This document shows, piece after piece, positions 12,956 to 24,400 of a stretch of 64,000 bases of DNA. Every line of letters starts with the position of its first letter. Position 1 is the stretch's first letter. Position numbers and translations under genes: made by a program. A model generated the notes under the pieces. The model was not told the DNA's origin. It saw nothing but the letters and a program-made list of their open reading frames with translations, and did no database searches. Origin of the DNA: Datnioides undecimradiatus (lineage: Eukaryota; Chordata; Actinopteri; Lobotiformes; Datnioididae); NCBI GenBank assembly GCA_008933995.1, contig WARS01000029.1, positions 19,189,511-19,253,510 of the forward strand. Reading direction: 5' to 3'.

Positions 12956-15900
12956 AGTGTATTGGCTCTCAATGACCCATTTCTACACAACTGACAATTA
13001 AAAAAAACACTGACTTAACATTTAAAGATGTCATTGCCCAGTAGTTTTCCCCTGAATAACTTCCACTATTGAGATGACTGCAAAATTGCACTTCTTGACA
13101 AATTACGTCAACCCACAAGCTCCGTTCTCTGTCCACCCTTGGAAATGACACACGTGTGTGAAACATATACCACTGCAGTTTAGATTACAGAGCTGGAGTT
13201 GTTGCTCTTCCTGGGAAGGAAATTCTTTAGGACTATTTAGATTATGACTTTTAATGTAAAGCACACTGTGTGTATTGTAATTCTTGTGCTGTCAACAATA
13301 CCGTCCCCCTAACAGCCCACGAAGCAACAGTAAGTAAGACCGAAGACACAACACATGAAAACAAGTGATCTTGCAGAAAGAGTTGGAAAAAGTGAGCACT
13401 TACATCACCGTTGTTGCTTTTCCCACATCTCAGATATTGCCATTAATCACTTAAATTGTTAGCCGCAAATCAGGTCGTCACTGTCAATACAAAGAGAGCC
13501 AAAGTGGAGCACAGAGTTAAAGGGCTACAGAGAACTCCCTTTTTATGAGTTGCTATATTTCAATTGCCACACTTTCCTGATGGTCATAATGACATATCAG
13601 AATTTAATGACAGGAGACACGGAATGACGGAGATCCATCACTGGCCAAATTATCAGTGATTTACATAGCACTAAAAATAGTTGTATAAGAGTCACTTAAC
13701 ACAAGAACCATTTCCTTAGTCAGGGCAGACATTTGGTGTCTGGCCCATCCATCAAGACAAGCATTAGTTTTTAATTTTATAGTGCTGTCACTAATACGTT
13801 ACATGAGCTGGGTTTACAGTACATTCATAACACTCACTTGGTTATGTCATATTAGGGTCATTTGAGTTACAGCAGTGTTTCAATTTATTGTACATTTCAA
13901 AATAACACTATTATGAAGGGACCCAAAACAGCAGGACTAAAAACAGGCACGCTTACAAACCGATGAAATACAAAAGTACAGTAAAGCACAAATAATTGAA
14001 AAAGACAATAAAAGTTTATTGGAATAACTCAGTTCCAAAGGGTATGTCAGTTGTTGTTTTTTTAAGCATACCATTCTTTTGAAGTATTCATGTGGTTTTT
14101 AATGTCATCTTTACGCTCTTTAAGGCTCCAGGAGTTACCTACATTTAACCAACCAGCTACTGATTAGTATATTATAGTGTCCAGTGTGTGTATATTCAGT
14201 AAAACACATTCTTTACCTCCTAATATTGTAGCTGATCCTTTCTTCCAAAGATTCCCCGCTGTCAGAATTATAAAGACATCAGAACATGTCACTGTGCCAA
14301 TGTCACCCCAGACTCTTTTTGCTTTGACCAGACTGCAATCTGAACTGGGACAATCAGCAGATGCATTCATCAAGGCCAGGAAAGAGCTGGAGGAAATATT
14401 CGCGAGAAGGACTTTTTCTTTGGTCTTAAATCTTTACAATAGGCGGAAATGTCTCTGTCTCCATCATATCTTGAGATTGAGGGATGATGGTTTTTATTAC
14501 ATACTGCATATTCACTTCTGACACGACTTTTCCTTTCAGACTGCGGCTGTGATTTTTCTGTTTTTTTCCCCTACTTTGTTCATTCATTTCTAATACTGCG
14601 AGCTATATTTTCCCTTTTGCCCACTTTTCCCTCTGCGTTGCTGGGGCTTGTGTGGTTTTTTCTTTTTTAGCTATGTATTTTAATTAGTCAGCAGATGGCA
14701 GCAGTGAACAAGGACGTTTGCTTACTGGCTCTTGTAGTTACCTGAAGACTGAGCTGAAGAGGCGCACAGAGCCGGGTTAGTATGCAAACCATAAAAACAA
14801 CGTTGTGTGCAACAAAGCTCGAGGTCGACTGACAGCTGTCTGCTGCATTTTCACCGATCCAACCAGATTTAAAATACATGAAACAAAATATGATTTCTGT
14901 TCACCATTTGCAGCATATGTGAAAGTCCCCAAGCATTACTGTCAAGGTAATGTATCTGCTAATAAATTGAATAAACTCAAAGTGGTGTCAGAGTAAACGA
15001 TCTTTAATGTTGTTATTGTTTCATCTGTTATTTGGCTTTTACTGCATTAATCTGAGCACATCACAGAGGGCCTTTATGGCCACGTGCTAAGTGGTGCTGA
15101 GTACTCATCGAACGACATCCCAACACTTACTAAGGATGAAAGCTGACACATTTGGAGATGAGCGTAAAATTCAACACGCATTTACTCAAAAGGCACATTA
15201 ATTCTCGTTTACTGGACAACTTGAGTTTGCTAGTGGACGTCTACCTTTATTTATGTGGAGGATACAAGGCTGATGTTGCTGTCCCAACTGTTTGTCTTAT
15301 TTCAACATGAGCAGAAAAACAAATGCAGTCACAAGGCTGTTTCATTCCTAAGGACATCCCCCCCATCCGCCACTACTTCACCATTTGATTAGCTTCTTCC
15401 TTGATCTTCTTCGCTATTTACCATTAGCAGCATCAATGGATGCTTGTTTCAGTTGTTCAGACAATCGTGTGCTCTGCGACCTTTGGAGGAAAAACAACAT
15501 TTTGTTATGGTTACACAAACAAGTCAGTAGATTTCCTAGGGAAAGAATTAATTGGATTATTTTAGGCACATATTGTGCCTGCAGCAGAGCAATTCTTGTG
15601 ATCCAATCGTACAATGGAGACTTGTGTAAAATTAAGAGGGGGTATTGTCAGGAGGCGAGCTTGTTTTCCGATAAGGTTGTTAGAAATTATTTTAATTAGT
15701 TCCAGTAAGGGTGCTGAACATACATGATGCATTGTGGATCCACACCGCAGGAATGTCACATTTTTGTCACATGGCGGAGCCGTGAAATTTATCAGTTTTG
15801 CATAAGCCTCCTTACAACAACACACAATGTCAAGGCAGATAGCTGTGGGAGAGAATTGGCCCTCTATGCGCATTGAGACACATTTTAAGTAAACAAACTG

Positions 15901-18900
15901 TTAGTCAAAGCTGCTTCAGAGTTCTGGCCCACAGTAGATCTGCTGGGAGTGTGAAATCCAGACAGATGATGTTGATGGTATCTCGAAGCATGATTCTGCT
16001 CTAGTGTAAAATGTTTGTTTTGATCCGCTGCTATGTCCTTTTAGGCTCTGGGTCCATATACTGTATACTGTATACAAAGGCTTAGTGCTTCATGAGGACA
16101 TAGGATTTTACAGTACAGTATATAGTAGGCTGGTTGTTCTCTTATCTTGGCATTATTAGTGGAAATCATATACTTGTGATCAATAATATGTTTGAGAACA
16201 AAAATAGAATGAACAAAGGTTTGTTGTATCTGATAAAATGGCTACAATGTGGATTTTACTGTAGTCTCTTATACATTATCATTGTATTTTTATTGGTAAA
16301 TTGATATACTATACTACTGCATAAATACTCTGACTACTTTTTCCACAACATCAGATGTTTTCTTGGAGTGCATCATTGTAATTAACTGTTTTCCACTCAT
16401 AGATTCAATATTTAATAGATCCAGAGTCAAATCTTGGATTGTTTTACCCTCACTTACTTACCCTGGACTTCCCGACTCAAACAGAGTTGTCAGTAGGTCA
16501 TTTAGGAGCGTGGTACAGCAGCTATGGGCATTATGCGTCTGTCTGTCGTCTTGAACTCTGCACAACACTGCATCTTTGGATATTTTAGGGGCTGCAACAT
16601 GATTTCAAGCATCTAGCCAAGGGCCCCATTACCTGAGCTATGCTGATACAGCACCGGCTTAACTCCCAGTCTTCAAAAAGGTGCCGTGACCATTCGCATT
16701 CAAATCCAAATGGGTGCATACTAATGTTAAAGTTTTAATGTTACTTCTGAGGCAAATGTGCAGACAACAGTAGCACATGACTGGCAAATGTACTGTCTAT
16801 TTATATTGGCATGATGGGAAAACATACAAGTAGTGTAACAGAAGCACTAGTAAAGAGGAGGAATAAAGGCAGGAAAATGAATCAGTGTGGTCAGTTAGAT
16901 GAAAATATCTGTAAAATGCTAATTTGTCAAACCAGTATAAGTGAAACTGTGGCTGCAAAACCCGTGTGCAATAACAATATGTGTACATTAAACCTTCCAT
17001 TTGTATTATTTCAGCTGTCATCACTCTTGCTTTACACACTGCAGACTTGTGGGGCCTTGTACACTGTCTGCGCAGGTGACGCACACCAGGTCGAGCCCCT
17101 TTAACCACTCCTCCAATCCCACTTCTCCTCCTATGTCTTCTTTCCTACCACCTTCGTCCCCTCTCCTAGACATTCCTGCATCGTCACCCTCTTTTTCCAT
17201 CGTACGCAATGATACTTAAAACCACATCTCCCCTCAGAGCGAGAATGCAGTGCTAAGAAGCGCTTACGACCGTCCTTTAAGGTTAACAAAAGTTTCAGTA
17301 AGCGTTCTAAAGAAGTCACTCTTGGTGAGCAATCAGGCTTGGGGCGAGCATAAATCCTCTGGGCATAGTCGCAGAATTACAAATACCCGCCGCGTCTGTA
17401 TGTGCTGATGACTACAAAATTGAAAAAGAAAGGCCCTAATAATTCTGAGGCAAGTTTCCCTCAGCAGTAGGTATTGATTATTTGTGTGTGGTGAGAGATT
17501 TGGAAAATTCAATTAAAGGAGTTGTGCAAAGGATTCATAAATTCAGCCCTTCCAACCCGTATCGAGACGTGGTTATGTTCTAAATCAATGCTGCACTTCA
17601 CAATATATTTTCTTAGGAACATAAAAATAAATAACATTTAAACAGTTCTGCTTACTACAGAAACAAATTTTATTTTCTCCGAAGCTTTTAAGTAACAGCC
17701 AAGTACTGACTTCAGGGCGGTAACGTATTTTTATTGCAGTTTTTCCCATAAGAAAATCCTATATAATATGAATTTTGAGATGACAAAATGAGGGGAAAAG
17801 GGGAAGGCTCAGCAGAGTAAAAATTGATCAGGCCATAGATGGGGCCACATTGGGGAAGATTTGTATGTCAGCAGTAATGGGCTGTATTAAATAGAAGATT
17901 CCTTAAGATGTCATAAAAGTGATGGGGCTGTGTCGCAGGTCGTGGGCTGCCGGCCCAGGCTCGGGCTCCCGTACACGGGCACATCAATCCTAGCAGGCCT
18001 CACGGACAGATGCCACCTACCCAGCGGGAGTTTTATGCTTTCTGATTGAACACACGGTTGCAATTAAAGGGGGGAGTTGTATATTAGGCTGTTTTGGTCC
18101 AAGTGAAGCCGGTGGCCTTCGATCGACGATGTGGGTTGCAGAGTATGCAATCTTTTCAGGCGTTATTTCTGATTTAGGGCCGTCGCATTTCATCTTAAGG
18201 TGCAAAAAATATACTTGCATGTTGCTTTGAAATATTAAGAATGCAACCCGATACTATTTTTCATAATCACACTTTAATGAAAACGCCAATGAACATCATC
18301 AGATGGTAAGATTTTAAGATTGTAGCTGACTTCTACTCACATTTATTCAGACGTAATCTATTATGACCTTAAGAATAAGAGATCCACTTAATCCAACTCA
18401 TCTTTTTATGTGAAATGAACTACAAATAATGGTTTGAAGACAGGAATCCATTGCCATACAGCTTGGTTCATTAACAGGTCGCCTTGGTTTATGGAAAATA
18501 CACCTCCTGTTCTTCTTCGTGAACATTCAGTCTTGACAGTGAGTGTGGCGTGTGTAATATCACCAGGTGCCAGTGGGGTTACAATCATGTTTTCCTCTCC
18601 CATATTCCCCAGGTTTTTGTTAGCAAGGCATCTCTGTTGTTGACAGCTAATGGAATTGCTCTTCACCTCCTGTGCGTATGATCCCGCGGAGATAAGGCAG
18701 GAGATGAATGTGGAATCCGCGCTGTCAGTCGTGAGCCTGAGATGTCTTGGAAGCCGTCATTCATTTGCGGGAGAAGCGTCTGAAGCGGTGGGAGCGAATC
18801 CTCTGACATGTTAGACGCCGTCTACCCGCCGGAGCCTCTGCCTGGCAGCTGACAAATGTTGATTCTACATTAACCACAATGCTGCGACGCTGTGCAAATA

Positions 18901-20391
18901 ATGTTCTTTCCGATGGCAACCCTCATCCCCTTTATAGCTAAAACTATGCAACCCTACCCACCTGTGCAGTTTAACACCTTCGGAAAAGTAAAGGTAGTGG
19001 TGGTGGTGGGGGGGTGGACTGTCTTACACAACACAGTAGTCTCTTTATTTGGCAGTGCCTGGGAAGGCCGAGGCCTCTCACTGCCCGAGTCGACCTAAGC
19101 AACAGCTGGTGTTCACAGCAACATTTCCTATTTCTGCCTAAGGTGGATCGTGTAACTCTCACTTTATCACCCTTAGAGGCCACGTGAAGGACAAAGCCAG
19201 CACGCCCATAAACAAAACTAATGTTTTGATACAAGCCCCTTTGGAGATTGATGGAAAGATCTGCGGTGCTTTTAATGCCCCCTTACCACCTCTGATGCAT
19301 CACAAATAATCTCTTATGTATTCCAATGGTTTTCGCTGTAGGCCGGGATCTAAAACTCTTGGCTCTTCTTCTTGCCTCCACCGGCTGTGTGTCAGTGGCC
19401 TGAAGTCCCGCGGGGGAGATTTTTCGTCAGCTCCCATTAGCACAGAGTTTTAACTGTGAGGGTTCAGTATCTGCTTGGTGTGCTGGCCTCTAGTCTGAGG
19501 TTTTGGAGCCACAGAACCAAGGGGTATGCATCCTGGATAACTAGGTAGAGATGAGGTGCTGACACAAGCCTTATTTCCAGGAGTGTGACGCCACACACTG
19601 CAGTGTATCACCTCTGTTTAAAGTACAACTAATGCTCTTTTTCATCAGTAATTATTATTTTAAATGTATTATTGTTTTGAAATAGTTGATTTTTATATAA
19701 GTCAGCTTATTAGTTGTTAACCTGTATTACACTACTAGTTTACTGACATTATTAATTTACCTTCCCGTTTCAGAAGCGGGACTCATTTCTCCTCATCCCT
19801 CAAAATGAACTGGCGTGACTTTATATAAACACGTGTAATAAAAGGGCAAACCAGCGCCTTTCACACCACCTCTAATTGGCCCCTTGTGTTCATGTTCCAT
19901 TGTAGTAACAGTTAACTCAGATCCTGGGCTCCTATTTGTCCCCGTGGCCCATTATTGGCTACCGGCCTGGAGCCTCAGATGCACAGGCAACCCACACTGA
20001 CCTGATAACATTTATAGTTGTAATGGATTTTTTTATGCCCGTCATTAACTGGCTCAGAGATTGGAGAAAGAAATTGCTTGTACCTTTTTCTGTGGTATTT
20101 CAACTTTATAGCATTATGTTCAGATATGTCACCTTCCATCATCTCTTTTTAAGGCCTGTCCTGTCACTGGTTTTGTTTTAAACGAACAAGTCTTTTGTGC
20201 AGGACCCCTGTAGTATCTAGGACTTGTAATGAATATTTAATGATGTTGAGTAAAAGCTTTGAAAGATATAATTTCTGTCCAATTATTGGCTCTGTCTCTG
20301 CCAGACTGTTAGGGGTGATTTAGCGGGCTACTTGGTAAATGTAGACAGTTTATATGAAGCTGCTCCAAATCTAATCATTTCGCAAAGCGGC
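12956..20391. other. efcab7-alg6 intergenic stretch, no gene recognised
   Basis: Seven kilobases without a recognisable protein-coding exon on either strand. The gene expected from human synteny is itgb3bp (CENP-R), but only one weak helix-like open segment near 14290-14420 was noticed. Several repeat-free strips (15390-15900, 17770-18200, 18640-18860, 19260-19560) look like conserved non-coding DNA from their mixed composition and TAAT-type motifs. This is a judgement by eye and needs cross-species alignment. Confidence 0.5.
14688..14701 (+). promoter_or_regulatory. CTCF-like binding site
   Basis: TCAGCAGATGGCAG matches the vertebrate CTCF core CCASYAGRKGGCRS at all positions except the first. 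It lies in the gap between efcab7 and alg6. Confidence 0.45.
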
Positions 20392-20437
20392 AATAAAACT
20401 GATGTACACTTTAGGTCAGCGAGAAATTTTATTTATT
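20392..20437. terminator. alg6: facing polyadenylation signals, presumed alg6 3' end
   Basis: On the minus strand two overlapping AATAAA hexamers (20428-20437) lie about 1 kb beyond the alg6 stop and are a plausible 3' end for it. A plus-strand AATAAA at 20392-20397 sits only 30 bases away and faces it. That layout would suit a convergent plus-strand gene such as the itgb3bp seen in other vertebrates, but no exon of such a gene was found. Confidence 0.4.
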
Positions 20438-21449
20438 TTCACAAAAAACTCGAGTTTGTACAAAATAACTTCAATGGTAGATTTTAAAAAAATACTGTAG
20501 AAAAATGTAAATTAAAAAAAAAAAATAATCACATGAATAGATAATGACAACCGTTACTGCTAAACTTAATCCGGTCCCATCAGGTACGCATTTTAATCAT
20601 AATCCCCAGAGTAGGTAACCTACTGAGAGTGAGCAAAATAACAGAAACACCTTATAATATCACCTTATATATAATTCTGGCACCACCACCACAAAGTATG
20701 GCTTTAAGAGAGTTGAGAGAGTTATTATTATTCTGTGGTAAGCGCCACAGAATAATAATAACTCTCTCAACCAAAAAACATCAACATTACAGCAGGTGTT
20801 CCTATTATGTTGACCACTTCCTGCAGCTTCAGCATACAGGCACAGAGCTGTGAAAGTCAAGTGTGTAGGCTGTCCACTGCTGTGTTTCTGAAGTTAGCCA
20901 TCAGAGAATTAAAGTGGAATTGGTCCAAGGATTGAGAGGTACGTTTCACATGAAGGAAGTCACGTGCTTAGGGAAGAGGTACAGGCTAAATTGAGTTTTT
21001 GTAACAGAGACAATTGATGAATTTATGAATTAACTTGGTCCAAACTGGAGAAATCTCTCTACTCTTTCCTGTCACTTGTCTTTTCCACCAACAGTATGTC
21101 TTAATTACAGTTATTTGAGTTGGGTTGCAACTGACGACCATTGGTATCACTGAAGATATTAAATTTACTGTTGTGCAACAAGAGAAAAGGCAGAAAATCA
21201 TCCTGCGAGAGGCTGGAACCGTCACGTTTGCCGGTTTTAAATACGGTAAATAGATTTTCAAAATAGTTTTCTCTTCGTTAATTGTTAATAATGCAGTTCT
21301 GCATTTGTTCCACTTGTTCTGGGGTCACGACGGCATGAGCATAAGCCTTTGTGCATATTGAGAGGAGGGATGCTCAACAGTGGAACCCCAGCTCTCCTAC
21401 AAATGAACTAAAAATCTCCTGCTGTGCACGTCGCCTCTGAAGGCAACAT
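20438..21449 (-). other. alg6: alg6 3' untranslated region (inferred)
   Basis: This interval runs from the alg6 stop codon to the paired AATAAA signals on the minus strand. It contains the MITE-like hairpin and no other recognised feature. The 3' end is inferred from the signal alone. Confidence 0.4.
20632..20815. mobile_element. palindromic MITE-like element with a 27-bp perfect hairpin
   Basis: The centre is a perfect inverted repeat: left arm 20712-20738, 6-base loop 20739-20744, right arm 20745-20771. Outer flanks are imperfect inverted repeats of each other (CAAAATAACAGAAACACC on the left against the complement of GGTGTTCCTATTATGTTG on the right). This folded structure over about 180 bases is typical of a miniature inverted-repeat element. 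It lies between the alg6 stop codon and its likely polyadenylation signal, so it would be transcribed in the 3' UTR. Target-site duplications were not resolved. Confidence 0.55.
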
Positions 21450-24400
21450 TCAGTGGTTCTTCTTCTGGCTCTTTTTGCTCAGTGGTCCACTGAACTGGAC
21501 AATATTGAAATACAGGAATGTTCCCAGGAAGTGCAGGAAGGCAGTCGCAGACACCAGCACGGGAAACAAGTCAGGTAGATGCGGTGGAGGGACCAGAGCT
21601 GCGCTCGTGACGCTCAGACCAGCCATGGCTGCGATGCTGATGTAGAACTGTTTCAGATGTAGACAGAGTGAGAGCACAGGGACAAAGGATCACGTTGAGT
21701 TCATGATGAAAAGCTAAATTAATTAAACACAGGCGGTGTCAGATGCTACTTTAACGCTATGGGACTTCCTGTCACATGATAAGGTGGGTGTATGAAGCAG
21801 GAAGCCCCTATTTCTCAAGCTATCTCCATGACAACAGAGCTAACTACCAGCTGACGAATACCATGTAGTTGAAAGTGCACGTTAAGATTGTTTGACATAG
21901 TCTATGAGCAAATATTTAGGTGAACTAAGCTCCTGTGAATTGTTGAAATACTTCTTTAAGACCAGAGCCCAAAGTGCTTTTTTGCGATGACTGCATTGAT
22001 ATTCCATACCAGAAACTGTTCCTCATAAAACAGTGAAAAGACTGGGCACCTCAGGCTAAGGACAAACTGTTAGCTTTTCCCTTAATTTAAAGTGAAACTA
22101 TATAATATCAAACCAATGAATGATTTAATTTGAAAGAGTGTATTTATCACTGGATGACTTCCATCAAACTGGTCATTTGAGAGGTGCTATAAAGAAAAGA
22201 TAGAGGCTCGCAGTGACGTGCTGCAGAACAGTCAATTTGAATTAAGGCCTGCAGAACTACTTTTTGCCTCGTTACACAGTCGCAAACACAACTGGTGGTG
22301 AGAGTGAGATCATTCATGTGTCTATTTGGGCTTTATGACCCACGGATAAGTCAGCGAGTAAGATGGAGGGAACACCTCATGCCCCGCACCCTCCCTGCCA
22401 CCCCAAACCCATGAAACCTTATCGCCTTCATTGGGGCTCGCTATTTATGCTGCTTGTGTAAATAAATATATCTAGGCAAACCTGTGTTAATGACACGCGC
22501 TATAAAAAGACACCTCCTCTTAATCTCTGACACCCTACCGGTGCCCCTGTCGCTAAGGGGCTGGCAGTGCAGCCACTTCAGACGCTGTGGAAACTTAAAT
22601 AAGTGATAAATAATTCTTTGCCTGGCAGTGGCTTTCATCCCCGGACAGCTTACACAGCTTACAGCGGCACATGATCTTTATTTATACAGTTGGGTATATC
22701 TTCTCACACGCTTGCAATTTAGGTCTAGTGCCACTTTCAAAGTACAGGCCACCTGGGATCCTGAAATCAGCACCCGTCTTATTACATCTGCATCAGCTGT
22801 ACATCCTCCTGCCCCCCATGTACAAGAGCAGACGTAGACTATTCACATAATTACGCACCAATAGCACCGTCGTTGCTTTGTCTACTGTGCAATGAACCTC
22901 GTCAGCAGCAAACGAACACCATGCTTTTAATCTTAAAGCCCTGCAGCATAAGAGCAGGAAATTTGTGATTGTGGCGACTCCTAGTGGTGTTATGAAAACA
23001 AAACCCTGCGGTAGAGAGGAAGACGCGCCTCAGTTAGCTCCAAAACCATGAGATGACGGGGCTGAAAGCAACACAGACTTCACCGACTTTTAATATGATT
23101 GTCCCATCCCTCTGCGAACAAAGACTCACGGCCTCTGAATGTTCGGTGCAGAAATCAAAAACATATTCTTTACATAGCGGCTTTAAATGACTCCTGTGTG
23201 CACGATCTGTTTTCACCGATGAAAACAAAGTTGATCCCGCCCTCCCTGTGTTAATAGTAATCTACACAACCTTTCTTTATTAGCGAACAGCGCTTCAATG
23301 GACCCCAATGATGGAAGTTACTGCCTCCTGCACAAATCTCTGGGACTGACGCCCTGCAGCAGGTAACTGATATACGTTTGTGCTTAGCTAATGTGTCCTT
23401 TTATTCTGTTTTGACAAATTGCCAAATTTGCGGTGGTTTATTATACTGACCTTCCATCTTACAATGCAGGCTAGGTCCAGTTTGGGCAGGCAGAAAAGCA
23501 GCTTGCGGTAGGCTCCCAGCCTCAGCTCTTCCTCTGAACAGTGCTCCAGGGCAGACAGTAAATAGATGCTGAAGAAGAGGAAGGCCAGTGAAGTCACAAC
23601 ATAGGGCACCAGCAGGCCGTCCTTTAGAAACAGCGGCACCATGCTGTACAGGGAGACAAGGACAAGACCAATGATGCATTTGCAGTTTGTTTTATTTTTA
23701 TTTTTTTGTCTTTGCCGGTGTACAATAACCGCAAACAGAGCAATACATGATGACTCTGAACAGAGCGTGCAAGAACTGCAGAAGTCGTACCCTCTCTTCG
23801 GATGTAATGTGCAGCTTGACACTTTTACAATGGAATATGGAAATACAATAATACAATAACCCATTAAGCTCAGTATAACGTTTGTTGAGAGAAAGACAAC
23901 AGTAAACCACATAGTTTCTATTCAGCGGGCCTGCACAAGCAGTTTGTCCCCTGGGGAGAGATGGCTCTGGCATTCATGCCAAGCTTATCTTAGTTTAGCA
24001 GAGGGGGCATGGGCAAGAACAACAGTTGACTCACAGTAAATCGCACGTCACCCCAGCTTGTAAAAACCTATCGACTCAAAACAAACCACTCATTCAGATT
24101 TTTACTCCACCAAAAAAATAAAAATAAAAGCTCTATTCAGCGGACAAACGTTCAACAATTCGGAAATACATACTTCGCTAATTTGAGGCAGACTGGCTGC
24201 ATTCTGTCCTCTTGAAATTGCTATGGTTGAGCATCCATTCAAACAATTACGCTAACAAAAGATGTATTTTTTATTTTTCTTTTTTTAAATGGCAGAGTCT
24301 GTAGAGGATGTGAAATTAGACTGTACTGAGAAGCAGCGACAGAATGACCCCCTGTCCCTATACAACGCACACTTAGACAACAGGCATGCAAACTATGCCC

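Noticed and set aside
14920-14945. Short exon between TTTGCAG and GTAATG
   Set aside because: Splice-like ends occur by chance; the encoded residues match no family and no partner exon is seen.
16031-16103. MITE from CTATGTCCT / AGGACATAG inverted repeat
   Set aside because: Arms are only 9 bases and the interior does not pair; likely chance plus a TATACTG microrepeat.
23388-23912. 174-codon minus-strand frame as a separate membrane protein
   Set aside because: It is alg6 exon 13 extended into introns; splice sites at 23451 and 23643 bound the real part.
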